The notes under the pieces are model-generated. The model was not told the DNA's origin and searched no databases. It saw nothing but the letters and a program-made list of their open reading frames with translations. A stretch of DNA of 64,000 nucleotides from JAJCYK01 sp965212195 (GTDB lineage: Bacteria; Bacteroidota; Bacteroidia; Cytophagales; Cyclobacteriaceae), in NCBI GenBank assembly GCA_965212195.1, contig CBDBUW010000010.1:372001-436000 (forward strand), in the 5' to 3' direction. Of the stretch, positions 36,348 through 46,115 are shown one piece after another; position 1 is the first letter of the stretch, and every line of letters begins with the position of its first letter. The translations under genes were made by a program, and so were the position numbers.

Positions 36348-39146
36348 ATGACACCAAAGATCTCGTTACTCAAGCTTATTATTATTGGCAGCTTTTACCT
36401 GTTATCAGAACCGGTGATAAGCTATTCCAAAGCTGATAGTTTGAAGGCCCTATTAACGATTCAAACTAAAGATACTTCCAGAGTAAAAGTGCTAAATGAG
36501 CTAGGTTTAGTTTATTGCTACTCCGCAACAGACAGTGCCTTGATGTATGTGGAACAAGCTTTAAACCTGGCCACAAAAATTGACTATAAACCAGGCATTG
36601 CCAAGTCTCACAACCATTTATCACTTATATACCGGTTATTGGGAGACTACCCCCAAGCACTGGAAAGTGGATTGCTAGCTTTGCAGCTGTATCAAAGCAC
36701 AGAAAATCACGCCTATGTGGCCAGGTCCTTAAATAGTCTGGGCAGTATTTATTTTAGGTTAGAAGATTATTCTAAATCGCTGGAATATTACCAACAATCC
36801 TTAGATATATGGGAAGTCCTGGAAGATGAACAAGGTCAGGCCAATCAACTGGTCAACATTGGTAATGTCCTGAAAAACATAGGTGAACCCGAAAAAGCTT
36901 TGGAGCACTATGCCCAAGCCCTGGCAATAAATCGAAAATCAGCACATCCCCTAAGGGTCTCCATTAATCTTGAGAATATGGGAGAACTCTATGCCAGTCA
37001 ACAAAGATTCCAGGAGGCCTTACCCCTATTGGAAGAATCCCTGGTGCTTAGTCGAAGTATTCAAGACCAACAAGGAATCGCGTCCATTTCCCGTCACCTG
37101 GCCAAAGTGTACCAACAAACGAATGACCTGAAGAAATCTCAGGAGTATGCGCAATCCAGTTTAAAGGTTGCCTCCTACCATAAGCTAAAAATCGAGGCAG
37201 CAGCAGCCAGTCTTATTTTAAGTGAGAATTACCAGTCAGCCGGTGATCATCAAAAAGCTCTGCATTACTATCAGATGCACACCCAATATAGAGATAGCCT
37301 GTATAACGCTTCCAAGCTGAAAGAACTAAGTTCCTTAGAAAGTCGATATGCCATACAACAAAAGGAGCAAGAGCTCAAGATCCAGGATCAAACTATCCAA
37401 CTCCTAAACCGAGACAATCAAATTGATCGCATCTGGCGCAACATCTTGTTGGCAAGTTTGCTGGGTATCTTATTAATTGGGTTTATCATTTACAAATTTC
37501 AACAACTTAGGAATCGTAAGAATGCTCAATTATTATCCCAGGAGCAGCTGATAAATCAAAAATTACAGGATTTGGACCGTGCAAAGACCCGGTTCTTCAC
37601 CAATATTTCCCATGAATTCCGCACACCCCTTAGTCTAATAGTAGGACCCTTGAGAGAACTATATGAAAACCGTTACCAAGGTGACGTTCAAAATCTTTAC
37701 GGGGTCATGCTTCGAAATGGACGCAGGTTGCTAGACCTGATCAATCAATTGTTGGAACTTTCCAAACTGGAATCCGGCAAGTTAGTACTGCAGGCCGCAG
37801 AGCATGAAGTTCAAACGTTTATGCAACCTATCCTGGCGGCTTATGATTCCGCCGCAAAATCGAGGGCCATTACCTTAACTGTCCGTTATCCCGAAGATCC
37901 CTTGTACTTGTATTTTGATGCCGACAAGCTGGAAAAAGTATTGCATAACCTGCTATCCAATGCTTTTAAATTTACCCCTGAGGGTGGGCACATTGAGGTA
38001 AGCGTAGATGCCGTCACTACTGAAAACTGGGTGGAAATTTCTGTTCAGGACAGCGGGGCAGGTATTCCAGTTGATCAATGGAATAAGGTATTTGACCGTT
38101 TCTATCAGATTGATAATTCCCATACCAGACAACAGGACGGCTCAGGTATCGGCTTAGCTTTGGCCAAGGAACTAGTTGAGCTTCATAAGGGAACAATTAA
38201 AGTGGAAAGCACCTCGAATGCAGGCAGCATCTTCACATTGTCGTTGCTAAAAGATCGCTCCCATTTAAGCGATAAAGATATAGTTAACCATAAAGACCTG
38301 AAAGCCAGCAAAAACCACCATCCAATCCAGGTGCCATCGGAGGTAGAGTTAGCAGCTTCAAAAATCGACGATGCCATGGAATTGTTGATAGTAGAAGACA
38401 ATGACGATATGCGTCAATTCCTGAAACACACTTTGTATCCACATTATAATATCGTAGAGGCCATCCATGGTGAACAAGGCTGGGAGTTGGCCCTGGAGAA
38501 GATCCCAGATATTATCATCAGCGACGTGATGATGCCTCACATGGACGGCGTTGAATTATGCAGCAAGCTAAAATCAGATCAGAGAACCAGTCACATACCG
38601 GTTATATTACTCACTGCCAAGGCCGACAAGCCCAGCAAGTTGCAAGGACTGGAAATGGGAGCCGATGACTACCTGGCTAAGCCCTTCGATCCTCAGGAAC
38701 TGTTGGTAATCCTCCGGAACCGCATCGCCCAACGAAAACGCCTAAGGGAACGCTTCTCCCGTGAAATCACCCTGCAACCCAATGATATTGCTATAACCAG
38801 TGCTGATGAACGTTTTTTGCGAAAAGCCATGGATATAGTGGAACAACATATGAGTAACCTGGATTTCAACGTGAAGGCATTCAGAGAAGAAATGGGAATC
38901 AGCCGTATGCAACTACAACGTAAGTTGAAAGCGCTCACTGATCAATCCCCGGTGGAATTTATTCGGATATTGCGTCTTAAGCGCGCGGCTCAATTAATCG
39001 AAAATCGCAAAGATAATATCTCTCAAATTACCTATGAAGTAGGCTTTAATAATCTCTCCTATTTTGCAAAATGCTTCAAGGAGCATTTTGGAGTTGCCCC
39101 TTCCAAGTATACTTCCGAAAACGCTGGGGTCAATACAAATTCTTGA
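36348..39146 (+). CDS. Hybrid two-component regulator: TPR sensor, kinase, receiver, AraC (HTCS-like)
   Basis: ATG 36348 is preceded by an AAGAAGGA ribosome-binding site at good distance and is preferred over TTG 36309; 932 residues. Order: signal peptide, TPR repeats (about 40-330), one TM helix (about 364-384), HisKA with His near 420 (NISHEFRTPL), HATPase (DSGAGIP, DGSGIGLALAKELVE), receiver with phospho-Asp near 725 (IIISDVMMPHMDG), and a C-terminal AraC HTH (ISRMQLQRKLKALT ... ISQITYEVGFNNLSYFAKCF). It senses through its periplasmic TPRs and controls genes directly. Targets are unknown; the lipoprotein downstream at 39306 is a candidate. Confidence 0.95.
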   Translation: MTPKISLLKLIIIGSFYLLSEPVISYSKADSLKALLTIQTKDTSRVKVLNELGLVYCYSATDSALMYVEQALNLATKIDYKPGIAKSHNHLSLIYRLLGDYPQALESGLLALQLYQSTENHAYVARSLNSLGSIYFRLEDYSKSLEYYQQSLDIWEVLEDEQGQANQLVNIGNVLKNIGEPEKALEHYAQALAINRKSAHPLRVSINLENMGELYASQQRFQEALPLLEESLVLSRSIQDQQGIASISRHLAKVYQQTNDLKKSQEYAQSSLKVASYHKLKIEAAAASLILSENYQSAGDHQKALHYYQMHTQYRDSLYNASKLKELSSLESRYAIQQKEQELKIQDQTIQLLNRDNQIDRIWRNILLASLLGILLIGFIIYKFQQLRNRKNAQLLSQEQLINQKLQDLDRAKTRFFTNISHEFRTPLSLIVGPLRELYENRYQGDVQNLYGVMLRNGRRLLDLINQLLELSKLESGKLVLQAAEHEVQTFMQPILAAYDSAAKSRAITLTVRYPEDPLYLYFDADKLEKVLHNLLSNAFKFTPEGGHIEVSVDAVTTENWVEISVQDSGAGIPVDQWNKVFDRFYQIDNSHTRQQDGSGIGLALAKELVELHKGTIKVESTSNAGSIFTLSLLKDRSHLSDKDIVNHKDLKASKNHHPIQVPSEVELAASKIDDAMELLIVEDNDDMRQFLKHTLYPHYNIVEAIHGEQGWELALEKIPDIIISDVMMPHMDGVELCSKLKSDQRTSHIPVILLTAKADKPSKLQGLEMGADDYLAKPFDPQELLVILRNRIAQRKRLRERFSREITLQPNDIAITSADERFLRKAMDIVEQHMSNLDFNVKAFREEMGISRMQLQRKLKALTDQSPVEFIRILRLKRAAQLIENRKDNISQITYEVGFNNLSYFAKCFKEHFGVAPSKYTSENAGVNTNS

Positions 39147-39305
39147 TAATCCAATAGTTAGGTTGGTATGGATTTTATACATGGACAAATTCATTTTGGT
39201 CCTATTCTTCCCTTGTGCATTATCTGTTAAGAATTGTGCAGTACCTGTTAGACTTTCCATGAGCAACAGGGGAGATTTACCCTAAGAAACATTCCAACCA
39301 AAATC

Positions 39306-40256
39306 ATGGAAATCAAAAATTTATCTTTCGCTCATACCGGATTAACCGGGTTAATAATAGCGGCAATGTTGATAGCATGCTCCAGCGATGAACCTGCTAT
39401 GACGAACACCCCAACTATCACTGGAACCGTCCTTGATCAAAATGATGGGGCCTATGATAATGTTGAAGTAAGACTGTTACAATCCGGTACGGAAATATCT
39501 TCTCTAAAAAGCGATCCTTCAGGAGAGTTTATTTTTACCAATCTAAATGACGGTACTTATGAAATTGAGATAGATCCACCCCTGGCTACCAGTGTTCAGG
39601 GTAGCAACCCCATTTCTCTGGCGGTGGATATGAATGGTGCGGCGGCGGATTTTACTCTAAATTTAAGTGAAGTACCCGCATATATTATCGGCTCAGATCT
39701 GGACCCCTATGGAGAAATAAAAAATAGCAATCGTCTAAGCCCCCAAGATCAGGATGAAATTTATGCGGTAAATGTCTTTTCTGATCAGCAACTAGTCCCC
39801 ATTTATGCTCCTGATGGCCACCAATTAACTTTCAGCGAATGGAAAGAAGCTGAAGGCACCGCTCGATTTCGCTGTAATGGCCGGGCCACATTCTACGAAA
39901 TGGAATTTTCCGGCTTGATCCCAAATGGTGTTTATACGGTTTGGGTTAGTCCCCTACTTTCACAGAAGACTGTTCAGTCGGTATGGACTCCTGATACAGA
40001 CATGCTAGGATTAGGAGCTCTAGGCGGCTCGGGAGGTCTAAAGAACATCGTATTGGCCGATGAGATGGGAAATGCCGTATTAACGGGAGACATGGGCAGC
40101 GGTCCCTTGTCTAACTTTGGTGAGATTGCCAGTTGTGTCTTGACCAGCGCCCGCGGCCTGGCTATGATTGTGGATTATCATATAGATGGGAATACCTATG
40201 GTGACACTGCCGGCCCTGATCACACTGAAGTTGGGCATATGATATTTTTGTTCTAG
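39306..40256 (+). CDS. Lipoprotein with carboxypeptidase-regulatory-like domain
   Basis: A 316-residue protein with a lipoprotein signal ending in AMLIACSS (Cys near 25). Residues about 36-120 form a carboxypeptidase regulatory-like (Ig-type) domain: TITGTVLDQNDGAYDNVEV and SGEFIFTNLNDGTYEIEI. The remaining 190 residues hold strands with a Gly-rich segment (LGLGALGGSGG) and match no family I recognise. It is probably surface or periplasmic. It lies 160 bp downstream of the HTCS-like regulator in the same orientation, which may control it. Confidence 0.75.
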   Translation: MEIKNLSFAHTGLTGLIIAAMLIACSSDEPAMTNTPTITGTVLDQNDGAYDNVEVRLLQSGTEISSLKSDPSGEFIFTNLNDGTYEIEIDPPLATSVQGSNPISLAVDMNGAAADFTLNLSEVPAYIIGSDLDPYGEIKNSNRLSPQDQDEIYAVNVFSDQQLVPIYAPDGHQLTFSEWKEAEGTARFRCNGRATFYEMEFSGLIPNGVYTVWVSPLLSQKTVQSVWTPDTDMLGLGALGGSGGLKNIVLADEMGNAVLTGDMGSGPLSNFGEIASCVLTSARGLAMIVDYHIDGNTYGDTAGPDHTEVGHMIFLF

Positions 40257-40714
40257 AGCTGGGGACCGGTCCAGTAATCAACTACGGTTACATCTTCTAA
40301 AATGTCTGATAACAGGCCTACGAAAGCCTGATGCTCTGGATGTGGCAGATAGACGGCGCGGTCTTCTTCACTATCAAAGGTTACCAAGAAACAATGTGTA
40401 AAACCTTTATTGAGATCTTCCGGACTATTGTTCAATCCCCATTCAAAATCTCGGATCTCCGGAATTTTGGAGGGTAGAGCCGCAAAGGCTACTTCCACCT
40501 GGGTAATGGCAGCTGGATCAGTCCCAGGCTTAAATTTAAAAAGCACTATATGCCTGAGTTGCCTACTTGAGGTTTCCATTGTAGAGACCTTAACATTTTG
40601 CCCGGTGGAAGTTTCCTGGGATGATGGGTTACAACCGACTAAAAAACCGGTAATAAGGGCCATAGCAAACCATAAGTGTATGTTAAGATTGTTTGAGGGG
40701 TTGATTTGAAACAT
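40253..40714 (-). CDS. Dabb (stress-responsive A/B barrel) domain lipoprotein
   Basis: ATG 40714 is chosen (153 residues) because the longer frame to 40798 would run into the DUF418 gene. The signal ends ITGFLVGCNPSS (lipobox Cys near 27). The domain begins with LRHIVLFKFKPGT and continues with EWGLNNSPEDLNKGFTHCFL and LPHPEHQAF, the Dabb dimeric alpha/beta-barrel signature. Members range from stress proteins to heme or polyketide enzymes. It is 19 bp downstream of DUF418. Confidence 0.85.
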   Translation of the reverse strand: MFQINPSNNLNIHLWFAMALITGFLVGCNPSSQETSTGQNVKVSTMETSSRQLRHIVLFKFKPGTDPAAITQVEVAFAALPSKIPEIRDFEWGLNNSPEDLNKGFTHCFLVTFDSEEDRAVYLPHPEHQAFVGLLSDILEDVTVVDYWTGPQL

Positions 40715-40733
40715 AGTTATGAATGTTAAAGAT

Positions 40734-41993
40734 TTAGTTTTGAGCTGGAGGGTGAAGTTCATTGGTCTCCGCTTTAATAAACGGTTGTTTTTTTCCATAG
40801 GTCAGCGATCTCCAAACCCACTCCAAGGGGCCGAAACGATACTTTGCCAACCAGGGCCTGGACCACAGAACTTGTAGCACCCAAACTCCCAGTACTATCA
40901 AGAATTGGCTGGTGCGCTCCAATTGCCCAAATAATCCTAAGCCTATTCCAAAAAATATCAATACGCATATTACCGATTGCATAATATAATTGGTCAAAGC
41001 CATTTGCCCTACTGCAGCGAAGCGGCTGACTAGGCCTGACAGCCGCTGTGACTTGGATAGTAACATAATGAGACAAATGTAGCCCATACCGACAAACAAG
41101 CTACCCCAGTAATTGAACTGTGAGCCCAGGTACATTGAATATTCAAAAGACCAATCGGCCTGATAATTCCGGTACACCCCATAGATCACTATGGGAAATC
41201 CTATTATCCAGGAAGTCAGCAGACCATTTCGGTAAAACGTTGCCGATCTCTGAGCCGTGAGCACGCCCCATTTGTACAAGGCCATACCCACCAACATCAG
41301 ACCTCCCGCACGCCACAGAAACACCATAAGAAATACCAGTGTCTCCATAAAAACAGCAGTGGAAGAATTCTTGGCAATTTGTTCGTTTATGGTACCGGTA
41401 ACTGCGGCAATCTCTTGTTCAATTTGATCCGTTTCCGGAATCCAACTTTGACGGGCCATTTCAAGTCCTTCCGGTGGCCACTGTTCCATGGAGGTGCCAA
41501 AAAAACCATAAATCAAAGTGTGTACAGCGATAAGCAACATACCTAATATCAACAAGGTCCATGGACGCGACTTTCTAAGAAAATAAGCAAGGAGCGCACA
41601 AACGGCATAGGCTACCAGGATGTCGCCATACCAAATTAAATGAGCGTGAATCAGTCCAATGATCAAAAGCCAAAAAGTACGCCGATAATGCAGGCCGGCG
41701 GAGCGCCCGGTCCTATCCTCCGCTTTTTGGGTGACCAGCACGATCCCTGCTCCGTACAAAACGGAGAATATGGTCATGAACTTTTGATCGGCAAATATGT
41801 GGCTAAGGATCCAAACCAATTTATTGAGTCCCGTCATATCCCCATAGGCCATAGGGTTTAAGTATGCGGCGCCAGGCATGGAAAAACTTTGAATATTCAT
41901 GATGAGGATGCCCAAAATGGCAAACCCCCTTAAAAAATCCAGGGATTGAATACGAGCGCTTGAACCTACGGGCTTCAGGTTATGAACATCCAT
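40734..41993 (-). CDS. DUF418 family polytopic membrane protein
   Basis: A 419-residue membrane protein with 8-10 helices. The start QSLDFLRGFAILGILIMNI, the loop ADQKFMTIFSVLYGAG and the RRTFWLLIIGLIHA helix are the DUF418/DUF1624 pattern, related to acyltransferase-3 type membrane proteins and found as possible transporters or acyltransferases. The C-terminal half has the DUF418 core GPLEWVWRSLTYG. Function unknown. It precedes the Dabb lipoprotein on the same strand. Confidence 0.85.
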   Translation of the reverse strand: MDVHNLKPVGSSARIQSLDFLRGFAILGILIMNIQSFSMPGAAYLNPMAYGDMTGLNKLVWILSHIFADQKFMTIFSVLYGAGIVLVTQKAEDRTGRSAGLHYRRTFWLLIIGLIHAHLIWYGDILVAYAVCALLAYFLRKSRPWTLLILGMLLIAVHTLIYGFFGTSMEQWPPEGLEMARQSWIPETDQIEQEIAAVTGTINEQIAKNSSTAVFMETLVFLMVFLWRAGGLMLVGMALYKWGVLTAQRSATFYRNGLLTSWIIGFPIVIYGVYRNYQADWSFEYSMYLGSQFNYWGSLFVGMGYICLIMLLSKSQRLSGLVSRFAAVGQMALTNYIMQSVICVLIFFGIGLGLFGQLERTSQFLIVLGVWVLQVLWSRPWLAKYRFGPLEWVWRSLTYGKKQPFIKAETNELHPPAQN

Positions 41994-42057
41994 TCAACAA
42001 TATAAAGCATCTGGTTATTAAGGTAAGGTTTAATTTTCTTTGAGAAAAGGGCGGCTA

Positions 42058-43587
42058 TTATATTCGAGCCCACTCCGGGAATACGCCAGTATCGATATTA
42101 AAGACCGCCACTGCCAAAAAATAGGTCAAAACGGTCACCACCACTACCCCTATTATGTTCAGCGCAAAGCCAGCTCGAGCCATCTGCAGGATCGTCAAGC
42201 GCTTGGAACCAAATACAATGGCATTGGGTGGAGTGGCCACCGGTAACATGAAAGCCAAAGAGCCCGCTATGGTAGCCGGCAGCATAAACAACAGGGGATT
42301 GGTCTCAATACTAACCGACAAGCCCGCCAATACTGGCAGGATGGTTTCTACGGTGGCGGTATTGGAAGTTATTTCCGTTAAGAAAGTGATCATAAAGGCA
42401 ATGGAGATAATAATGATAATGGGATGAACATCCTTCAACCATACTAATTGTTCGCCAAACCATTCTGACAATCCGGATTCTTTAAAACCGCTGGCCAAGG
42501 CAAATCCTCCTCCAAATAACAAGATCACTTCCCAGGGCAGATCCTCAGCGGTTTTCCAATCCATCAGATATTTGCCTCGCTGCTGTTTGGAAGGGATGAG
42601 GAACAAGACGATGGCTATGAATATGGCAACGGTGCCATCATTAAAATATTGGGGGTAGGCAAACAAGTTGGACCACCCCGATATGACTAAGGAGCCCAGC
42701 TCAATATCAGATCGGAAAAACCACAATAGGGCTAACAGTACAAATATGCAAGAGAGCACTTTTTCCTCATAGCTCATGGGACCTAGGGCCTGATGGTCCG
42801 CTACAATCTCCCTACTGTCAAGCGGTGTTACCTTAGGATCCTTTTTCAGATACAAAAAATAGATATACAGCCATACTACCAGAAACATGATCAAGGTTAT
42901 GGGAAAAGCGTAAAAAAACCAGCCTGCAAAGGATATCTCTGGTGCTTGTGGAAAGTATATCTGGAAGATCCTCACAAATGATAAATTGGGAGGAGTGCCT
43001 ACTAAGGTGGCAATACCTCCAATGGAACACCCATAGGCTATGGACAGCAGCAACCCCACTGATATTTTTTTAACTCGTTCAGGGCCGTGTTTCTCCTCCA
43101 TTTTATAGATTATAGCCAGCAAAATGGGCATCATAAGCATGGCGGTGGCAGTGTTGGAGATCCACATGGACAAAAAAGCGGAGGTAAACATGAAGCCCAA
43201 TAGAATGCGCCCCGAACTAACACCGATTTTCCTTAGAATATAGAGTGCAATTCGTCGGTGTAAGTTCCATTTCTGGATGGCCAAGGCTACCAGGAACCCT
43301 CCCATGAATAGAAAGATCACGTGATTAAAGTATGTTGCGGAAACCTCTATGCCCCTCATAATGCCCAGGGCTGGAAAAAGCAATACCGGCAATAATGAGG
43401 TAATCGCTAAAGGCACCACCTCGGTGATCCACCACAAGGCCATAAGCACCGCTACCGCTAGCGTGTAAGTAGCTGCGGGTTGTTGATCATCCAGGTCAGC
43501 AAACAGCAAAATAGCCGCAGAAATAAAAGGCGCTGCTACGAACACTACTTTTCTGATTAATTCACTGATTTTAGCCCCGGTGGTCAT
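42058..43587 (-). CDS. DASS/SLC13-family sodium:dicarboxylate (or sulfate) symporter
   Basis: A 509-residue protein with about 12 helices. Two SNT-type sodium motifs are seen: WISNTATAMLMMPI in the first half and TSNTATVETILPVL in the second, with PVATPPNAIVFGS completing the substrate site. These are diagnostic of the DASS (SLC13) family, which couples sodium to uptake of succinate, malate, citrate or sulfate. Single gene with no co-transcribed neighbour; the divergent PPK2 gene begins 170 bp away. Confidence 0.92.
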   Translation of the reverse strand: MTTGAKISELIRKVVFVAAPFISAAILLFADLDDQQPAATYTLAVAVLMALWWITEVVPLAITSLLPVLLFPALGIMRGIEVSATYFNHVIFLFMGGFLVALAIQKWNLHRRIALYILRKIGVSSGRILLGFMFTSAFLSMWISNTATAMLMMPILLAIIYKMEEKHGPERVKKISVGLLLSIAYGCSIGGIATLVGTPPNLSFVRIFQIYFPQAPEISFAGWFFYAFPITLIMFLVVWLYIYFLYLKKDPKVTPLDSREIVADHQALGPMSYEEKVLSCIFVLLALLWFFRSDIELGSLVISGWSNLFAYPQYFNDGTVAIFIAIVLFLIPSKQQRGKYLMDWKTAEDLPWEVILLFGGGFALASGFKESGLSEWFGEQLVWLKDVHPIIIIISIAFMITFLTEITSNTATVETILPVLAGLSVSIETNPLLFMLPATIAGSLAFMLPVATPPNAIVFGSKRLTILQMARAGFALNIIGVVVVTVLTYFLAVAVFNIDTGVFPEWARI

Positions 43588-43760
43588 AATGGTTGATGAT
43601 TATTGCACCTGCTCATAATGAGGAAATATTTTAAACAAAACCACCTTACTGAAATAATTTTAAGATCCAGGCTTAGTATACCGGTGAGTACTTGATTATC
43701 CTGAATTTAGGTTTTAGTTTAAAAGTGTTGAGCGTACAAAGTCAACCAATTACTAAGGAT

Positions 43761-44501
43761 ATGTATAGATTAAAGGAATACTCCACCAGTGCACCCAAAG
43801 ATGTGGATGCCTCGCAGATTAAACAGGAATTAACTCAGATCCAATCTCGACTGTTCGAGTTGCAAAGGCTTCTGTACGCCAACAGCAAACACAGCTTGTT
43901 AATCGTCCTTCAGGGTTTGGATGCAGCCGGTAAGGACAGCACCATCAGGCATGTCTTTTCTTGTATTAACCCCATGGGCTGTAACGTTAAGTCTTTTAAG
44001 AAACCTAATGAGGTAGAACGTATGCATGGATTTTTATGGCGTATTTACCCTCATTTACCGGCCAAAGGTATGATCCAAATTTTCAACCGCTCACATTATG
44101 AAGATATTCTGGTGCCCACGGTGCACGGAACTCATGACCTGGAAATAATCGAACATCGATTCAACTACATCAATAACTTTGAGCAACATCTGACTACCAA
44201 CAATACTATCATAGTAAAGTTCTTTCTGCACCTGTCAGAGGGTATTCAAAAAGAAAAACTGAAACAAAGGATTACAGATCCCCGCAGAAAGTGGAAATAT
44301 GATATCGCAGATACTAAAGAACAAAAAAACCGCAAGGCTTATATCAAGGTATACCAGGAGATCTTTAAACGCTGCGGCCCTGAAATTCCCTGGCAAATCG
44401 TACCGTCAGATCAAAAATGGTACCGCAACTACTTGGTGGCCAAACGGGTAATGAAAGAACTGGAAGCTTTGGAAATGAAATATCCTGGAAGTAAGAAATA
44501 A
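43761..44501 (+). CDS. ppk2: Polyphosphate kinase 2 family protein
   Basis: ATG 43761 has an AAGGA site just upstream and is preferred over an upstream start at 43692; this gives 246 residues. The Walker A motif GLDAAGKDSTIRHVF, the basic lid region and NRSHYEDILVP (Walker B region) are the PPK2 signature. It transfers phosphate between polyphosphate and nucleoside mono- or diphosphates. The length and single domain suit class I or III enzymes, which differ in acceptor preference that I cannot read off. It is followed 59 bp later by the ECF sigma factor gene. Confidence 0.92.
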   Translation: MYRLKEYSTSAPKDVDASQIKQELTQIQSRLFELQRLLYANSKHSLLIVLQGLDAAGKDSTIRHVFSCINPMGCNVKSFKKPNEVERMHGFLWRIYPHLPAKGMIQIFNRSHYEDILVPTVHGTHDLEIIEHRFNYINNFEQHLTTNNTIIVKFFLHLSEGIQKEKLKQRITDPRRKWKYDIADTKEQKNRKAYIKVYQEIFKRCGPEIPWQIVPSDQKWYRNYLVAKRVMKELEALEMKYPGSKK

Positions 44502-44560
44502 TTCGGACCTAATTATCGAGGACCTTATGAGCGCTATACCAATAAAGGGGTTGCCCTACA

Positions 44561-45097
44561 ATGGCAGCTGACCGCCCAAAATTGCTCGATTCCATTAAGC
44601 GTTATGGTGACCGCCTGTATGGATTTATCCGCAACCGTGTAAATTCCCCGGAGGAAGCTGAAGATATCCTGCAGGAAGTTTGGCTTCAATTAAGCCGCCT
44701 GGTGGACCTTGATGAATTACAAAGCATCAGCGGCTGGCTGTTCCGAGTAGCGCGCAATCAAATTATTGACCGCTATCGCAAAACCTCACCGGCACTTTTC
44801 GGGGACATGCTTTTCGATGATGAATTGGGTGCAGAGTTCAGAGATATTCTCTTGGGAACCATTCAATCCCCGGAAGATGCACTTTTCAAAGAAGTATTTT
44901 GGCAGGAATTCAATGCTGCCCTGAGCGAACTTCCCGACAATCAGCAAAAGGCCTTCATACAAAATGAGATGGAGGGCAAAACCTTGCGGGAAATCGCCGA
45001 AGAGAGCGGTGAAAATATTAAAACTATTATTTCTCGAAAGCAGTATGCTGTAAAGCATTTAAGAAAAAGGCTGCAGGCACTTTATGATGATTTATAG
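44561..45097 (+). CDS. ECF-type RNA polymerase sigma factor
   Basis: A 178-residue sigma-70 family factor. Region 2 has GDRLYGFIRNRVNSPEEAEDILQEV and WLFRVARNQIIDRYRK; region 4 has FIQNEMEGKTLREIAEESGENIKTIISRK, with the HTH. No anti-sigma of the classical kind is adjacent, but three small membrane proteins follow within 20-105 bp and could act as regulators. The region 4 motif SGENIKTIISRKQYA resembles those of ECF groups found near small integral membrane proteins. Confidence 0.93.
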   Translation: MAADRPKLLDSIKRYGDRLYGFIRNRVNSPEEAEDILQEVWLQLSRLVDLDELQSISGWLFRVARNQIIDRYRKTSPALFGDMLFDDELGAEFRDILLGTIQSPEDALFKEVFWQEFNAALSELPDNQQKAFIQNEMEGKTLREIAEESGENIKTIISRKQYAVKHLRKRLQALYDDL

Positions 45098-45116
45098 ATG
45101 ACAAAGATTTAAATTA

Positions 45117-45446
45117 ATGAAAATGAATAAGCGTAAAGGAATAGGAATAGCGGCATTCGTAATAATCGCGTTGTTTGGGCTGTCGGCCCTGGTTATGTGG
45201 CTGTGGAATTTTGCGGTAGTACCGGTTTTCAAGGCGCCTGCCTTAGGCTATTGGCAAGCCATGGCTTTATTGGTGCTGAGCAAGATCTTACTGGGTGGAT
45301 TTAGGCCTGGATCAGGCGGCCCTCCCTGGGGTCCCAGGGCGAAATGGCGAAGCAAGTGGCAAAAGATGTCTCCTGAAGAACGGCAGAAATTGAAGGAGGA
45401 GTGGAAAAAACGTTGCGAGCCCATTAAAAAATCGGAGGATAACTGA
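45117..45446 (+). CDS. Small membrane protein with SPEER/W-RC tail, ECF operon
   Basis: A 109-residue protein with two membrane segments (about 8-30 and 42-58), a Gly/Pro/Arg-rich linker and a helical tail KMSPEERQKLKEEWKKRCEP. The tail resembles that of the next gene (TMSDEEYLEFKSRWGRRCG), so the two are paralogues sharing a M-S-x-E-E-x(5)-W-x-x-R-C pattern. The function is unknown; placed 19 bp after the sigma factor gene, a role in sensing or anti-sigma control is inferred. Confidence 0.8.
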   Translation: MKMNKRKGIGIAAFVIIALFGLSALVMWLWNFAVVPVFKAPALGYWQAMALLVLSKILLGGFRPGSGGPPWGPRAKWRSKWQKMSPEERQKLKEEWKKRCEPIKKSEDN

Positions 45447-45549
45447 ATAATAATCAATGATATATAACTTTTTTTGCCTCATTTAAGGTAAAACGTCCCC
45501 ATATCCGTCTACCTCAATGAAAGCTATTAAATAACTTAAATTGAGGAAA

Positions 45550-45828
45550 ATGAATGTTCAAATATTAAAACCTATTCTGGGCGGCTTGATCATAGGTGCG
45601 GCCCTGTTCTTTGCCCCTTTCTTTGTGCTTAAAGTATTGGCGGTACTGCTGTTAATCGGATTGTTGTTCCGTTTTTTCGGCCGCCGCCACTACCGGGGAC
45701 CAGGTGGCTGGGCATATGCGGATAAGATCCGTACCATGAGCGATGAGGAATACCTGGAGTTTAAATCCCGATGGGGCCGTAGATGCGGCAGACACCCCGG
45801 AGAAGAAGTTCAACCTGAAAACCAATAA
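45550..45828 (+). CDS. Small membrane protein, paralogue of the previous gene
   Basis: ATG 45550 preceded by TTGAGGAAA gives 92 residues. Two close hydrophobic segments (about 9-45) are followed by an Arg-rich loop and the cytoplasmic-type tail MSDEEYLEFKSRWGRRCG, ending GEEVQPENQ. The Arg-His-rich loop FFGRRHYRG may be functional. It belongs to the ECF sigma cluster. Confidence 0.8.
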   Translation: MNVQILKPILGGLIIGAALFFAPFFVLKVLAVLLLIGLLFRFFGRRHYRGPGGWAYADKIRTMSDEEYLEFKSRWGRRCGRHPGEEVQPENQ

Positions 45829-45830
45829 TC

Positions 45831-46025
45831 ATGAATAGAAGAAATAGAATAATCGTATTTTTCGTGGCCGCATTATTAAGCTACGGAAGTCTATTTGCGT
45901 TGGTTGGACCGGAAAAAGTGCGAGAATGGTATCAAGACCGACACTATCGTCATGGTCATTATCATGACCATCATTGCGACCAAGACCACCACCGCCAAAA
46001 CAGAACTGAAAGTGAAGATCTTTAG
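45831..46025 (+). CDS. Small His-rich membrane-anchored protein
   Basis: A 64-residue frame starting 2 bp after the previous stop. A signal or membrane helix (about 7-26) leads to a tail with many His and Asp residues (HYRHGHYHDHHCDQDHHRQ), a strong metal-binding composition for nickel, zinc or copper. Translational coupling to the ECF cluster suggests a metal-related envelope response. Confidence 0.75.
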   Translation: MNRRNRIIVFFVAALLSYGSLFALVGPEKVREWYQDRHYRHGHYHDHHCDQDHHRQNRTESEDL

Positions 46026-46083
46026 TGTAAATTCAAGATCAGGCACCTGTGCCATGGTGAATTCAAAATAGTGCACCCAAATT

Positions 46084-46115
46084 AACTGGTCGTGGCATAT
46101 GCTGCGACCAGTTTT
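46084..46115 (+). terminator. Hairpin with T tract after ECF cluster
   Basis: AACTGGTCG and CGACCAGTT form a perfect stem continued through GGCATATGC-type wobble pairs to a tight loop, followed by TTTT. It lies 58 bp after the stop of the His-rich gene and is a good Rho-independent terminator for the plus-strand cluster. Confidence 0.7.
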
